From: Leptospira noguchii serovar Panama str. CZ214
Lineage (GTDB): Bacteria; Spirochaetota; Leptospiria; Leptospirales; Leptospiraceae
Direction of reading: 5' to 3'
Assembly: GCF_000306255.2 (NCBI RefSeq)
Contig: NZ_AKWY02000003.1
Location: forward strand, 1-64,000
DNA: 64,000 nt
Shown one piece after another: positions 45,989 to 55,924 of the stretch. The notes under the pieces were generated by a model. The model ran no database searches, had not been told where the DNA came from, and worked only from the letters and a program-made list of their open reading frames with translations. The position numbers were made by a program, and so were the translations under genes. Within the stretch, counting starts at the first letter, position 1. Each line of letters begins with the position of its first letter.

Positions 45989-47671
45989 TTAATGATGGTA
46001 GATTAAATCTTTACTCCAGTCTTTGGGCGGGTTTGAGTCTAGATGCAAGTAAAAAATCTCTCTTGCACTAAGGAAGGACTGTACCCAAAGAAACAAGTAT
46101 TCCTTCCAACTTCCTCTGTCCCAAACCGTTATGTAATGATAACCACCACCAATCGTATCCCAATCATAGAAGGTGACCCTACTGCCATTTTTTAGACATC
46201 CATTGTCTAAATTTTTAATGCCTAAGCTATTAGAACCGTCGTTAAATTTAGTATAGTATCCATAGTCACCACTGGCAGCGCCAATAAACCAATTCCAATA
46301 ATAATTTAAATAATAAGAAGATTCAATTCTAACCGATCCGCTATTCATACAAGATGGATTAGATTCAGAAACATTCTCTTGTAATAGATTGAATTTAGTA
46401 AAATCCGTTTTTATCTTTGTATCTGCTTTTAGCCATCCGTCTTTTCTATTAGGATCTGCTTGGATGAATTTACCATTAGTGGCCGATTGAAAAGAAACTT
46501 GATCGTATTTTCTTTTATGTCCGGACTTTGTAGGAGTAGAAGAATCTGCATATACAAAACCGTATACGGGATAACGATCTGAAAATTCGTAACTTGTATA
46601 TCCATCAGATCGTTTCCAGATTGTACTTGAAATTGGATCGTAAGCTAGGTTTTGCCAAACTGGAGGTTGAGCGTGTGATTTTGAAACGAAAATATAATCC
46701 AAGTAAACCGGTTCTTCGTTTTCGTAATAGTATGCGGCAATTGCGTTTGTTTTTGTATCTAAAGTAAAAGGAACTCCCACATATTTAGGTTCGTTAACGT
46801 TTAACCTGGAAATCATATCGTAATATTCATTACTTCCTTTGATTACGTTTAAATCACCCGCGATCAAAACAGTTTCATCTTTTGGAATATTTTTAGAATA
46901 TATAAAATCTCTAATATTATTGAATTGACGTTTACGTATGGTTTCTTCAGAATTAAAGCAATCAGATGCACGAGCTTGTAACTGAGTCCCGATGATATGA
47001 AATTTTTTTCCATCTTTATTAATTTTCACATAGGCGAATCCTTTGTTATAATACTGATCTTGGCCACAACTTGAATTATTAAATATATATTGAATTTTTT
47101 CTTCGATAGGCCATTTACTAACGATCACAACTCCTCCGTTAGTTATTGGAGGTTCTTTATAGGTTCCAAGAGTTGTGTCCCAATCTTTTTTTGTTCTACC
47201 GACCACGTCTGTTTGATACGGATATTCGGAGCGAATTTTTTCTAAAAGAATTTTTCCAGCGGTGTTATGGGATAATCTTTCAAACACGATAACGTCTTGA
47301 TTTTTTATATAACCTGAACTTGCAATTTTTTGCGCCCTTTCTTCTTGTCTTAAATCTTTTCCGTGTAGAAGATTTGTAGGTGCCATAAATACATTGTGGC
47401 TTAAAATTTTAATTCCTACATCTGTAGAATCTGAATTCACAATTGAATTTTGATCTGGAGGAAGTGGTTTGGAAGAGTCAGAACCCGAAACGTTGGCATT
47501 TGAATTAGGATCTGTGTTTATTGAACTTTCACTTTCCTCATTTACATTTTTGTTATCTAAAGTGTTAAGAAAGAGCAATAAAAAACTCATGGAGTTTTGT
47601 TTGCCAGGTTTACAACTTGTAAAGAATATGCAATAAATTGCAATAACTACTAAACTTATAGATTTTTTCAT
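45989..47671 (-). CDS. Sphingomyelinase-like lipoprotein, catalytically degenerate
   Basis: A 560-aa leptospiral sphingomyelinase C homologue. Lipoprotein signal ends FFTSC. The DNase-I-like fold is intact ([57 protein letters not shown]), but three of five catalytic positions are changed compared with the two downstream copies. The metal Glu of EEAFD is Arg (ERLSH), the His of IGTH is Gln (IGTQ), and the catalytic His of SDHYP is Arg (SDRYP). It is thus likely not an enzyme; binding or pore-forming activity is possible, as proposed for leptospiral SphH. The C-terminal leptospiral domain is complete. ATG 47671 begins the signal peptide. Confidence 0.88.
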   Translation of the reverse strand: MKKSISLVVIAIYCIFFTSCKPGKQNSMSFLLLFLNTLDNKNVNEESESSINTDPNSNANVSGSDSSKPLPPDQNSIVNSDSTDVGIKILSHNVFMAPTNLLHGKDLRQEERAQKIASSGYIKNQDVIVFERLSHNTAGKILLEKIRSEYPYQTDVVGRTKKDWDTTLGTYKEPPITNGGVVIVSKWPIEEKIQYIFNNSSCGQDQYYNKGFAYVKINKDGKKFHIIGTQLQARASDCFNSEETIRKRQFNNIRDFIYSKNIPKDETVLIAGDLNVIKGSNEYYDMISRLNVNEPKYVGVPFTLDTKTNAIAAYYYENEEPVYLDYIFVSKSHAQPPVWQNLAYDPISSTIWKRSDGYTSYEFSDRYPVYGFVYADSSTPTKSGHKRKYDQVSFQSATNGKFIQADPNRKDGWLKADTKIKTDFTKFNLLQENVSESNPSCMNSGSVRIESSYYLNYYWNWFIGAASGDYGYYTKFNDGSNSLGIKNLDNGCLKNGSRVTFYDWDTIGGGYHYITVWDRGSWKEYLFLWVQSFLSAREIFYLHLDSNPPKDWSKDLIYHH

Positions 47672-47863
47672 ATATATCCAGCTTTTTTCGAAATACATTT
47701 CGCTTGATCATTTTATATATCTGTTTGTTCTTATATATTATTTAAATAAAAAAGAAAGTAATTTCTAGAAAATGTTTTTGTTTCTATCATATCAAATCTT
47801 ACACTTAAGTATTATTCTATATATAATTTTATTTACTGTTTTTTAATATTTATTTTTGAAAAA

Positions 47864-47892
47864 TCCTGGCCTCCGAATTTAAGAGGCCAGGA
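47864..47892 (-). terminator. Terminator of middle sphingomyelinase gene
   Basis: A perfect 10-bp stem (TCCTGGCCTC / GAGGCCAGGA) with a 9-base loop, followed on the minus strand by TTTTTCAAAAAT. A strong intrinsic terminator 7 bases past the stop. Confidence 0.9.
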
Positions 47893-47899
47893 AGGGAAA

Positions 47900-49846
47900 T
47901 TAGCGATAAATAAGATCCATATTCCAATTTTTTACCGGAGTAGAGTTCAATCTGAGATAAAAGATTTCTCTCTGGCTGATTGAATCTTTCCAAAGGTAAA
48001 GATGTTCGTTCCAATTTCCTTTATCCCAAACGGTTAGATAGTAATGGTTTTTAGAATAAGTATCATAATCTTTGAATACGATTTTACTTCCGTCTTCCAG
48101 ACATTTCTCGCTCAAATTGATAATCTCGAGTTGATTGGAAGCGTCATTAAACTTAGGATAGTAGCCGTAGTTACCGGACCCTCCGCCTAACCACCAGTTC
48201 CAAAAGTAATTTAAGGAATGGGAAGATTCGATTCTAACGAGGCCACTTTTGATACAGGAAGGGTCTAAATTCCCTTCTTGTAATAAATTGAATTTAGTAA
48301 AATTCGTTTTTACTGTTGTATCTGCTTTTAGCCATCCATTTTTTTTATTAGGATCTGCTTGAATGAATTTACCGTTAGCGGCCGATTGAAAAGAAACTTG
48401 ATCGTATTTTCTTTTATGTCCGGACTCTGTAGGGGTAGCAGAGTCTGCATATACAAAACCGTATATCGGATAGTGATCCGAAAGTTCGTCACTCGTATAT
48501 CCGGATACGGTCCAGGTTTGTTTCGAGACCGGATCGTAGGCTAGGTTTTGCCAAACCGGGGGTTGAGCGTGCGATTTCGAAACGAGGATATAATCCAAGT
48601 AAACCGGTTCTTCGTTTTCGTAATAATATGCGGCAATTTCATTTGTTTTTGTATCCCAGGTATAAGGAATTCCTACATATTTAGGTTCGTTAACGTTTAA
48701 CCTGGAAATCATATCGTAATATTCATTACTTCCTTTGATTACGTTTAAGTCACCCGCGATCAAAACAGTTTCATCTTTTGGAATATTTTTAGAATATATA
48801 AAATCTCTAATATCATTGAATTGATTAGCTCTATTGAATACTCCTAAGTTTGAACAGTTATGATCCTGGGATTGATTGTGAGTGCCTATGACATGAAATT
48901 TTTTTCCTTCTTTGTTAATTTTTACATAAACAAACCCTTTATTCGTAAACCAATCCGCTCCACATCCAGGGTCATTAAAGATATATTGAACCCTTTCTTC
49001 GATAGGCCATTTACTAACGATTACAACTCCTCCATTAATGAGCGAGTAGGATCGAAAGTTGCCTAAGTTTGCGTCCCAATCTTTTTGTGTTCTACCGACC
49101 ACGTCCGTTTGATACGGATATTCTTCCTTCAGGTTGTCCAAGAGAATTTTTCTTGCGTTTGTGTCAAAAGCTTCTTCGAACACGATAACGTCCTGATTTT
49201 TTACGTAATCCGATTTCGAAATTCGTTTTGCTCTTTCGTCGTGTCCCCAATTTCCCCAGCGCGGAAGATTTGTGGGCAACATAAATACATTGTGACTTAG
49301 GACTTTTAATTCTATATTTTTGGAATTTACTTTTGTAGGAATGTTATTTGAGGAATCTTTCTTAATCAAACTACTGTTAGCTGACTTTTCATTTGCTTGA
49401 TTATTATTTGCAGGCGCAGGATTCACTGGATTTGGATTTTCGGGATCGTTATTTACTGGAACTGCATTTGCTTGATTATTATTTGCAGGCGCAGGATTCA
49501 CTGGATTTGGATTTTCGGGATCGTTATTTACTGGAACTGCATTTGCTTGATTGTTATTTGCAGGCGCAGGATTCACTGGATTTGGATTTTCGGGATCGTT
49601 ATTTACTGGAACTGCATTTGCTTGATTATTATTTGCAGGCGCAGGATTCACTGGATTTGGATTTTCGGGATCGTTATTTATAGAAACCGAATTTACGAAA
49701 TCGTTATTTGTTTGGTTGGGGAGAAATAACAGCGAAGTAAATAAATCCATATATGAGGATTTATTTTCAGGTAAACAACGTATCAGAGAGAATAACAATA
49801 GGCAGTAACCTATCAGTAGTTTTGGTTTTGTTATTTTATTTATCAT
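47900..49846 (-). CDS. sph: Sphingomyelinase C lipoprotein with N-terminal 25-aa repeats
   Basis: A 648-aa enzyme that would cleave sphingomyelin to ceramide and phosphocholine; a haemolysin-type virulence factor in pathogenic leptospires. Lipoprotein-like signal ends SLIRC. The N-terminus has four near-identical 25-residue repeats ([20 protein letters not shown]...), then the catalytic domain with all residues: Glu in FEEAFD, His in IGTHNQ, Asp/Asn in AGDLNV, Asp in VYLDYI and Asp-His in LSDHYP. A C-terminal leptospiral domain ([14 protein letters not shown] onward) follows. GGAGATAGTG precedes ATG 49846. The repeat region probably acts as a flexible stalk. Confidence 0.93.
   Translation of the reverse strand: MINKITKPKLLIGYCLLLFSLIRCLPENKSSYMDLFTSLLFLPNQTNNDFVNSVSINNDPENPNPVNPAPANNNQANAVPVNNDPENPNPVNPAPANNNQANAVPVNNDPENPNPVNPAPANNNQANAVPVNNDPENPNPVNPAPANNNQANEKSANSSLIKKDSSNNIPTKVNSKNIELKVLSHNVFMLPTNLPRWGNWGHDERAKRISKSDYVKNQDVIVFEEAFDTNARKILLDNLKEEYPYQTDVVGRTQKDWDANLGNFRSYSLINGGVVIVSKWPIEERVQYIFNDPGCGADWFTNKGFVYVKINKEGKKFHVIGTHNQSQDHNCSNLGVFNRANQFNDIRDFIYSKNIPKDETVLIAGDLNVIKGSNEYYDMISRLNVNEPKYVGIPYTWDTKTNEIAAYYYENEEPVYLDYILVSKSHAQPPVWQNLAYDPVSKQTWTVSGYTSDELSDHYPIYGFVYADSATPTESGHKRKYDQVSFQSAANGKFIQADPNKKNGWLKADTTVKTNFTKFNLLQEGNLDPSCIKSGLVRIESSHSLNYFWNWWLGGGSGNYGYYPKFNDASNQLEIINLSEKCLEDGSKIVFKDYDTYSKNHYYLTVWDKGNWNEHLYLWKDSISQREIFYLRLNSTPVKNWNMDLIYR
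49390..49689 (-). repeat. Four 75-bp tandem repeats in sphingomyelinase N-terminus
   Basis: Exact 75-base period, units starting about 49390, 49465, 49540 and 49615. They differ at single bases (for example GATTATT versus GATTGTT in the third). Units are in frame, so copy changes alter stalk length only. Confidence 0.92.
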
Positions 49847-50436
49847 TATTCACTATCTCCATTCTTTATGTTTGTATTTTATGTTATCATATATCATAAA
49901 AATGAATAGTAATTTATAAAAAAATTCTAATAAAGACTATATACTTAAAAATACTTAGGTAATCGAGAAGGAGACTTAAGGAGCGTTAATTTAAGGGTGT
50001 TTAAAATTTGGAGCATTGTGCGGGTGTATGTAAAATAATACTCTGGAAATTATTTATAAATAAAAGTTAATTTAAAATTATTATAATATTATTTAACTTA
50101 AATTATTAATATAATTGTTTAAAAATTCAATAGTTCATATCAAAAAACTGCTTCAATAGACCGTTTTTGTGAAATGGGGAGTTAATTTTAAAACACCTAT
50201 ATTGATAAATCCATAATTTATTTTTATAAAAAGGTTGGGATCTGAATTTGCAGATAGGTTGCTCTAAAATGTGAGAACTATCACAAGTTATGATTTCACG
50301 AATAAATTCTAAAATTGTAGGAGTTCATATTTTTAGAAAATTCTTTCTTATTTTCTTACGCCGAATTCACATTATTTAATAAGTGTGCTTGAAAATTTGA
50401 AAAGGATGTTTTTTGTAAATGTTTATTTGGAAAAAA
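49847..50436. repeat. Spacer with decayed elements
   Basis: AT-rich. It has a fragment of the AGAGTTGTTGA family (50127-50205, core ACTGCTTCAATAGACCG) and a GTTCCCAC-type fragment (50217-50376). No gene. Confidence 0.55.
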
Positions 50437-50465
50437 GCCCGGCATTTTTGTTTAAATGACCGGGC
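50437..50465 (-). terminator. Terminator of third sphingomyelinase gene
   Basis: A GCCCGG / CCGGGC stem extended by CATTT / AAATG with one bulged base, followed on the minus strand by six T. It lies 8 bases past the stop. Confidence 0.88.
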
Positions 50466-50473
50466 ATGGGAAC

Positions 50474-52102
50474 TTAACGATAGATTAGATCTTTACTCCA
50501 ATCTTTTGGAAGAGTTGAATTTAATTGAACGTAAAAAATTTCTTTTTCATTAATTGAATGGCTCCAAAGATAAAGATGTTCTTTCCAGCTTCCTTTGTTC
50601 CAAGCCGTGAGATGATAAAATTCTCCGGAATCTGTATCATAATCTTTGAATACGATTTTACTTCCGTTTTCTAAACACTTCTCGCCCAAAACTAAGATTT
50701 CTAAGCGTTTAGAAGGATCGTTAAATTTAGGATAGTAACCGTAGTTACCGGACCCTCCGCCTAACCACCAGTTCCAAAAATAATTTAAAGAGTGAGTAGG
50801 TTCTACTCGGATGGGTCCGCTTTTTAAACAGGATTGATTCGGATTCCCTTTTTGTAATAGATTGAATTTAGTAAAATCCGTTTTTATCTTTGTATCTGCT
50901 TTTAGCCATCCGTCTTTTCTATTAGGATCTGCTTGGATGAATTTACCATTAGTGGCCGATTGAAAAGAAACTTGATCGTATTTTCTTTTATGTCCGGACT
51001 TTGTAGGAGTAGAGGAATCTGCATATACAAAACCGTATACGGGATAGTGATCGGAAAGTTCGTCGCTTGTATATCCACCGAACGCAGTCCAGGTTTGAAT
51101 TGTGATCGGATCGTAAGCTAGGTTTTGCCAAATTGGCGGTTGAGCATGTGATTTCGAAACGAGAATATAATCTAAATAAACCGGATTTTCTTTTTCGAAA
51201 CCATAGGCTGCAATTGCGTTTGTTTTTGTATCCCAAGTATAAGGAACTCCTATATATTTAGGTTCGTTAACGTTGAGACTAAAGATCATATTAAAATATT
51301 CACTACTTCCTTTGATTACGTTTAAATCTCCTGCGATTAAAACGGTTTCATCTTTTGGAATGTTTTTGGAACGAATAAAATTTCTAATATCATTGAATTG
51401 ATTTTCTCTCGTACTAACTCCTAAATCTGCACAAGTAGAATCTTGAGCCTGAACGTGAGTACCAATAACATGAAATTTTTTTCCATTCTTGTTGATTCTT
51501 ACATAAGCGAATCCTTTATTTGCAAGCCAGTCTGCACCACATCCCGGATCGTTGAAGATGTATTGAATTTTTTCTTCGATAGGCCATTTACTAACGATCA
51601 CAACTCCTCCGTTTAGGAAAGCGTCAAGTCTATAGAAGCCTAGAGTTTCATCCCAATTATTTTTCGCTCTTCCAATTACGTCGGTTTGATATGGATATTG
51701 AAAACGAATACCTTCTAATAAAATTTTTCTCGAATTCGTATCAAATGCCTCATCAAATACGATCACGTCTTGATTTTTTATATAATCGGCGTTTGCGATT
51801 TGTTTTGCTCTGTCCTGGTGCGCCCAATTAGCAATACCTTTTGGTAGCATAAAAATATTATGTGTTAGAATTTTTATTCCTACCGGAGCTTCCTTAACAG
51901 ATTCCATATCCGTAGAGTAGGTATTACTTGCGGACTTCTGATTCAGAGAATCGATGTTTGTAGTCTCATTGTAAACTAAAGACAAGGTTGTCATAACGTC
52001 TTTAGATAAAGATTGTTTATCTGACAGACAACCTACTAAAAAGAAAAATGAGAGGCTTACATTTAAAATAAACCTCAAGTTTGTAATTTTGTTAATTCTC
52101 AT
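50474..52102 (-). CDS. sph: Sphingomyelinase C lipoprotein, no repeat stalk
   Basis: A 542-aa homologue of the middle gene without the N-terminal repeats. Lipobox FFFLVGC is a good match. All catalytic residues are present: FDEAFD, IGTHVQ, AGDLNV, VYLDYI and LSDHYP. The segment covering the start of the C-terminal domain (about 50866-51050) is nearly identical in DNA to the degenerate copy, while other parts are closer to neither. GGAGATAGTG precedes ATG 52102, the same leader as the middle gene. Each gene has its own terminator, so they are probably separate transcripts. Confidence 0.93.
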   Translation of the reverse strand: MRINKITNLRFILNVSLSFFFLVGCLSDKQSLSKDVMTTLSLVYNETTNIDSLNQKSASNTYSTDMESVKEAPVGIKILTHNIFMLPKGIANWAHQDRAKQIANADYIKNQDVIVFDEAFDTNSRKILLEGIRFQYPYQTDVIGRAKNNWDETLGFYRLDAFLNGGVVIVSKWPIEEKIQYIFNDPGCGADWLANKGFAYVRINKNGKKFHVIGTHVQAQDSTCADLGVSTRENQFNDIRNFIRSKNIPKDETVLIAGDLNVIKGSSEYFNMIFSLNVNEPKYIGVPYTWDTKTNAIAAYGFEKENPVYLDYILVSKSHAQPPIWQNLAYDPITIQTWTAFGGYTSDELSDHYPVYGFVYADSSTPTKSGHKRKYDQVSFQSATNGKFIQADPNRKDGWLKADTKIKTDFTKFNLLQKGNPNQSCLKSGPIRVEPTHSLNYFWNWWLGGGSGNYGYYPKFNDPSKRLEILVLGEKCLENGSKIVFKDYDTDSGEFYHLTAWNKGSWKEHLYLWSHSINEKEIFYVQLNSTLPKDWSKDLIYR

Positions 52103-53159
52103 ACACTATCTCCATTTTTTTTGTGTCAATGTCTGAATAATTTTACATTTTAAAAAAGAAAAGTAGTTTATGAAAAATTTTAGTAAAAAATAAAATTCTA
52201 ATGATATTTAAGTGAAAAAATATTAAGTTATGTAGTCTACTAATATGTACAAAGAGAATATAACATTTTGTTAATAAATTTAGTTAAAATTTAAAGAATT
52301 AAATTTTACGATTCATTACTAAAATGTTATTTGTTTGTATTAAATTATTTATTGAACAGGATTGGGTGTTTTTGAAGAAAACCAAATTAATTTAAAATAT
52401 ATTTTATACTTTAGAAGTGCTATTACTTTTTGACATTAAACTACTGTTAGGTGATATTTATCTAATTATTACTTAGACGAATAAAAATAATACTTATGAT
52501 AAATTTATTTTAAAACTCAAAATGTGAGATCTTCTTCAAAAGCCAATAAATAGGATTTAAATGTAATTTTTTAAAAACTCTAATAGTCTTCTTTGTTTCA
52601 ATAGAACGCGATCTATCGAACGACTGTAGAACATCCCGGGAAACTCAGCGGATGCCTTCTCTAAGGATTGGCATTTAGAAGGCGATATATTGAGTTTTCA
52701 GAAGTGAGACGCTTTAGTTTAAAAGAGCGTTCTGCTGGGTTCTCTAATGTCGATCTCTTTCGTGTTATATCGTAATTGCATTTATTATAAAAAATTAATT
52801 CTAAATTACATAAAGACTGTCTCAAAAAATCTAAAAAATCTAAAAAATATAAATGCTCATACTTTAGTAATTTATAATAAATTTTTGGATTTCTAATCGG
52901 ACGTATAAAAATGGTACACAAAATTAATGAGTGATTTTGCGAAGATGTAGGAGTTCTCAAAAATTGAACGATTCATGGTTTTTTGAAGGGAAGCTGGCGT
53001 TCTATTTTTTTTGGGGGAAACAAATTCATAAATAATATTATATTTTCTTAATTTTTAAAACAAGTTCATAACTTTAGATTGTATGTATTTTGTGTTTCGA
53101 GTCGATTTTGATTTTGGATTTAAAAGAATTATTTTGATCCGAAAAATATTTGAAACGGA
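52103..53159. repeat. AT-rich interval with mosaic fragments
   Basis: Mostly very AT-rich. A TTAACG-family fragment lies at about 52605-52770 (GAACGCGATCTATCGAACG, then AACTCAGCGGATGCC). Stretch 52800-52960 includes CTAAAAAATCTAAAAAATA and repeat remnants. No gene seen. Confidence 0.5.
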
Positions 53160-54008
53160 TTAGGGATCTTCTATTTCAACATTTTCTAATGTATCAAAAA
53201 AGCCGGTTTGAAGAAGAGGGGCGAAATCGATCATATCTTCGGCGTTGAGTTTCAGACCGTTTTCCATAGAATAAGCTTGTAAAAGGGAAGCGCAGGCTAA
53301 ATGATTTTCTCCGAGCTGCGCGTGAGCTCTTGCTTTGATAATGAGAATATCCGAATCGGATTCTCCAAAATATTGAATATACAAGTCTATAAACTTAAGT
53401 GCATTTTTATGATCGGCTACTTTCAAATAACACTGAGCGATCATATCGTAGTGAAGAAAGTTTTCATCGTTATCCATACGCATGGAAGTTTTGAGAGAAA
53501 CTAAAGCGGAGTTATAACTTCCCCTTTGATAATAAAGATGTCCCAGCTCCGCCCAAATATCTTTGCGTAGAATTCCCTTACCTCTCGAAAGTTTTTCCTG
53601 AGCCAGGGCTTGTTTTAAAACCGTGATCGCCTCGTTGGAACGATCGGTATCTTTTAAAAGAGAAGCCAATGTGAGATAAAGTTCTAGCTGATCCGGATAG
53701 AGATCGATTCCTTTGGTGAGAATTTTTTTGGCCTGTTTGAAATCGTTGATCTTAATGAGATAGTTGGAATAATAAAGATAACTTTCTGGTTCTTTTGAAT
53801 ATTTGGAAATAATTTCTTGAAATAGGTTTAGGGTTTCCCGAGTGTTTCCTATATGATATTGGCACCAAGCTTGGCGATTGAGTATTTTAAGAATTGTTTT
53901 AGGATTATTGGTAAACGAAAGAGCTTCTTTATATAAATTGAAAGCTTTGGTAAATTCTCTTTGATTGTCCCTCTGAATCGCAGATCTGATCAGTGTGGGG
54001 AAATTCAC
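53160..54008 (-). CDS. TPR-repeat protein
   Basis: A 282-aa cytosolic protein composed of about six to seven tetratricopeptide repeats: FTKAFNLYKEALSFTNNPKT, ESYLYYSNYLIKINDFKQAKKILTKGIDLYPD, LTLASLLKDTDRSNEAITVLKQALA, ELGHLYYQRGSYNSALVSLKTSMRMD and IAQCYLKVADHKNALKFIDLYI. TPRs bind other proteins. The start is GTG 54008, without a clear ribosome site; an upstream start is not available in frame. It is divergent from the 59-aa gene beside it. Confidence 0.85.
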   Translation of the reverse strand: MNFPTLIRSAIQRDNQREFTKAFNLYKEALSFTNNPKTILKILNRQAWCQYHIGNTRETLNLFQEIISKYSKEPESYLYYSNYLIKINDFKQAKKILTKGIDLYPDQLELYLTLASLLKDTDRSNEAITVLKQALAQEKLSRGKGILRKDIWAELGHLYYQRGSYNSALVSLKTSMRMDNDENFLHYDMIAQCYLKVADHKNALKFIDLYIQYFGESDSDILIIKARAHAQLGENHLACASLLQAYSMENGLKLNAEDMIDFAPLLQTGFFDTLENVEIEDP

Positions 54009-54021
54009 AGTTTAGACAGAT

Positions 54022-54055
<34 letters not shown>

Positions 54056-54060
54056 GATCA

Positions 54061-54108
54061 TCCGAGAATAGAATCGGGGTAAAAAAAAGAAAACCCCAAA
54101 TTCTCGGA
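54061..54108 (+). promoter_or_regulatory. Nested hairpin in the leader of the 59-aa gene
   Basis: Outer arms TCCGAGAAT (54061-54069) and ATTCTCGGA (54100-54108) enclose inner arms GGGGT (54076-54080) and ACCCC (54093-54097) around an A-rich loop. The structure ends directly before the ribosome site AGAGGG, so it could control translation, or end an upstream transcript. Confidence 0.5.
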
Positions 54109-54119
54109 AGAGGGAATTT

Positions 54120-54299
54120 ATGAATATCAACGGAAATACAAACCAGAGTTTACTTTTGGAAAGGGTAGCGAATCTGCCTAAGGAAATCTTTCAGATACAA
54201 AACGATCTCAATCGAAAAATGCTGAATCTCGCCATAGAAACCGGGGTTCAGAATTTGAAAGAAGAAGGTCAGAGAAAGATCCTAGACATTTACGCGTAA
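54120..54299 (+). CDS. 59-aa helical protein
   Basis: A small gene: ATG 54120, 59 codons (MNINGNTNQSLLLERVANLP to RKILDIYA), TAA at 54297-54299. AGAGGG lies 6-8 bases upstream. The protein is mostly amphipathic helix (LLLERVANLPKEIFQIQND, LNRKMLNLAIETGVQNLKEE), without signal or membrane segment. Its stop abuts, without overlap, the stop of the convergent crotonase gene. The coding-like composition, ribosome site and structured leader make it credible. Function unknown; the helical pattern recalls small motility- or envelope-linked proteins but this is a guess. Confidence 0.6.
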   Translation: MNINGNTNQSLLLERVANLPKEIFQIQNDLNRKMLNLAIETGVQNLKEEGQRKILDIYA

Positions 54300-55127
54300 T
54301 TAGGATCGGTTATAGACTGGGCGTTTGCGTTCTCTAAAAGATTGCATCGCTCTTCTAAAATCTGCGGAATCTAAAAAGCTAGAATTCCAAAGTGCAACGT
54401 AATTTAAACCCGCATCTAGCGGTTTTCCTTCGGAATATCTCATCACGTCTTTGATTCCAGATACGACTATTTTAGGATTTTCGGCAATTTCTTTTGCGGT
54501 TGCAAGAGCCGCGTTCATCATTTCTTCTTCGGTTGAAAATACTTTAGTAACGAGCCCGATTCTTTCTGCTTCTGGCCCGTCTATGTCTTTTCCGGTTAAG
54601 GCCAATTCTCTTGTATGTCCTTGTCCGATGATAGAAGGAAGTCTGTTGATGGAACCCATATCGGCGACGATTGCTACTTTTGCTTCTCTAAGAGAGATAG
54701 ACGCGTCTACGGTAGCGTAACGAATATCACAGGCGGAGATCAGGTCTAAACCGCCGCCGATACAATGTTTTTGAATCGCCGCGATGGAAGGTTTAGGGGA
54801 ATCGTAAACTGCATTGATTCCCTTTTGCATTTTTAAAATGAGATCAAAAAACTTTCTTCGATCACTTCCTAAGGGAGCCTGAATTACATCTCCGAATTGT
54901 TGGATAAAAGAATCCAGGTCTAAACCGGTAGAGAAGGATTTACCTCTTGCGGCGATTACAAACGAATGAATGTCCGGGTTCGAATTGATTTCTTCGATTG
55001 TATCCGGCAAATCCCTCCAAAAAGGCCAGCTCATTGCGTTTCTTTTTTCGGGTCTATTGAGATAAAGAATGGCGGTTTTGTCCTCTGGTCTTGGAACGAT
55101 TTCAAAAAATTCAAAATGGGTTTTCAT
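54300..55127 (-). CDS. Crotonase, closest to dienoyl-CoA isomerase (ECH1 type)
   Basis: A 275-aa enoyl-CoA hydratase/isomerase superfamily enzyme of fatty-acid breakdown. Oxyanion-hole strands are seen in ARGKSFSTGLDLDSF and KHCIGGGLDLISACDIRYA. The catalytic segment SLREAKVAIVADMGSINRLP keeps Glu and Asp eight residues apart, as in delta3,5-delta2,4-dienoyl-CoA isomerases, rather than the two Glu of ordinary hydratases. It would act on polyunsaturated acyl-CoA, sensible for a bacterium that feeds on host fatty acids. ATG 55127 has a weak ribosome site. Its upstream region holds a Fur-type operator about 75 bases away. Confidence 0.88.
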   Translation of the reverse strand: MKTHFEFFEIVPRPEDKTAILYLNRPEKRNAMSWPFWRDLPDTIEEINSNPDIHSFVIAARGKSFSTGLDLDSFIQQFGDVIQAPLGSDRRKFFDLILKMQKGINAVYDSPKPSIAAIQKHCIGGGLDLISACDIRYATVDASISLREAKVAIVADMGSINRLPSIIGQGHTRELALTGKDIDGPEAERIGLVTKVFSTEEEMMNAALATAKEIAENPKIVVSGIKDVMRYSEGKPLDAGLNYVALWNSSFLDSADFRRAMQSFRERKRPVYNRS

Positions 55128-55200
55128 CCCGGCCAGTCTGGGAAGTAAAAAAATTCTTACAAGTCATTCCTGATCCAAAGAAATGGTAGACAATTTTTTA

Positions 55201-55223
55201 ATTATGAGAATGATTCTCATAAT
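55201..55223. promoter_or_regulatory. Perfect Fur/PerR-type operator
   Basis: ATTATGAGAAT-G-ATTCTCATAAT: 11-bp perfect inverted arms around one base. The core TGAGAAT-G-ATTCTCA has the 7-1-7 layout of Fur-family operators. It lies between the crotonase (start 55127) and the small ORF at 55239. Leptospires have several Fur-family regulators; which binds is unknown. Confidence 0.8.
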
Positions 55224-55238
55224 CTTTGGAGGTTTGAA

Positions 55239-55427
55239 TTGATTATCAGTTGGGAAAAAATTCGTCATCAGCATCCAAAAGAAGAATGGAAGAGACTTTT
55301 AAATCGGGTGGAATGTGGTAGTTCCCACATTTTTACAGAAAAACGGTTTTGGTGTAATTCTTCCGAAGGGGAATTTGTCCTTTCCAATTTTATATCGAGC
55401 AAAGCAGATCGGAAAAAACCTAAGTAA
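55239..55427 (+). CDS. Small ORF behind the Fur-type operator, possibly truncated gene
   Basis: A 62-aa frame starting TTG 55239 with GGAGG six bases upstream, so expression is likely. The first ~25 residues (MIISWEKIRHQHPKEEWKRL) are coding-like. From the codons for ECGSSHIF onward the DNA matches the dispersed GTTCCCAC repeat (GAATGTGGTAGTTCCCACAT, then ACAGAAAAACGG), so the C-terminus is probably repeat-derived. It may be the stump of an iron-regulated gene broken by a repeat insertion. Function unknown. Confidence 0.45.
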   Translation: MIISWEKIRHQHPKEEWKRLLNRVECGSSHIFTEKRFWCNSSEGEFVLSNFISSKADRKKPK

Positions 55428-55924
55428 TATTGTTTTTGGGGTATTTGTAGGATTGTTCTCAAAACTAAAAACTTTGCGAATGTCTATTGGTTGATAGGAC
55501 TGTTTGTTTTATTGAGTTTAGATTCAATTGTTTTCAAACTGGAAATGGCATTTCAAAATCTCTGAAAATTCGTACAACCCGAGAAACATTTGTTTAAAAT
55601 TTTAATTTGAGACTGCTTCTAAAAAATTCTTTTGCTTCTTTTCAAAAAATTTTAGTTAGGTGAGAACTTTAATTAGCTTAAATCTATCCCTTGTTATAGG
55701 TTTGCCTTTGAGTAGCCGATCTTTTACAATGAATTGTTCTTTGCGAACCTGTTTTTCCCGATTTATTACGGACCTTTCGCGCTCTTGTATAGATTCGTTG
55801 TTTGGCGATTGAACAGATTTGCTTAACAATTGTGCAGTATGCTGAAATAGGTTCGCGATTATTATGTCTAGAAAGTTTAATAAAGCATTTTATAATACAT
55901 TATTTTCAACACTATTAAGCCGCT
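55428..55924 (+). other. AT-rich leader region of the CRISPR array
   Basis: No gene. The stretch next to the first repeat (about 55840-55924) is AT-rich and lies at the end with the most perfect repeats, as expected of a leader. No cas gene is present in the window. Confidence 0.5.

Noticed and set aside
49393..49729. Plus-strand repeat-containing frames opposite the sphingomyelinase stalk
   Set aside because: Antisense reading of the 75-bp repeats; the minus-strand gene is real.
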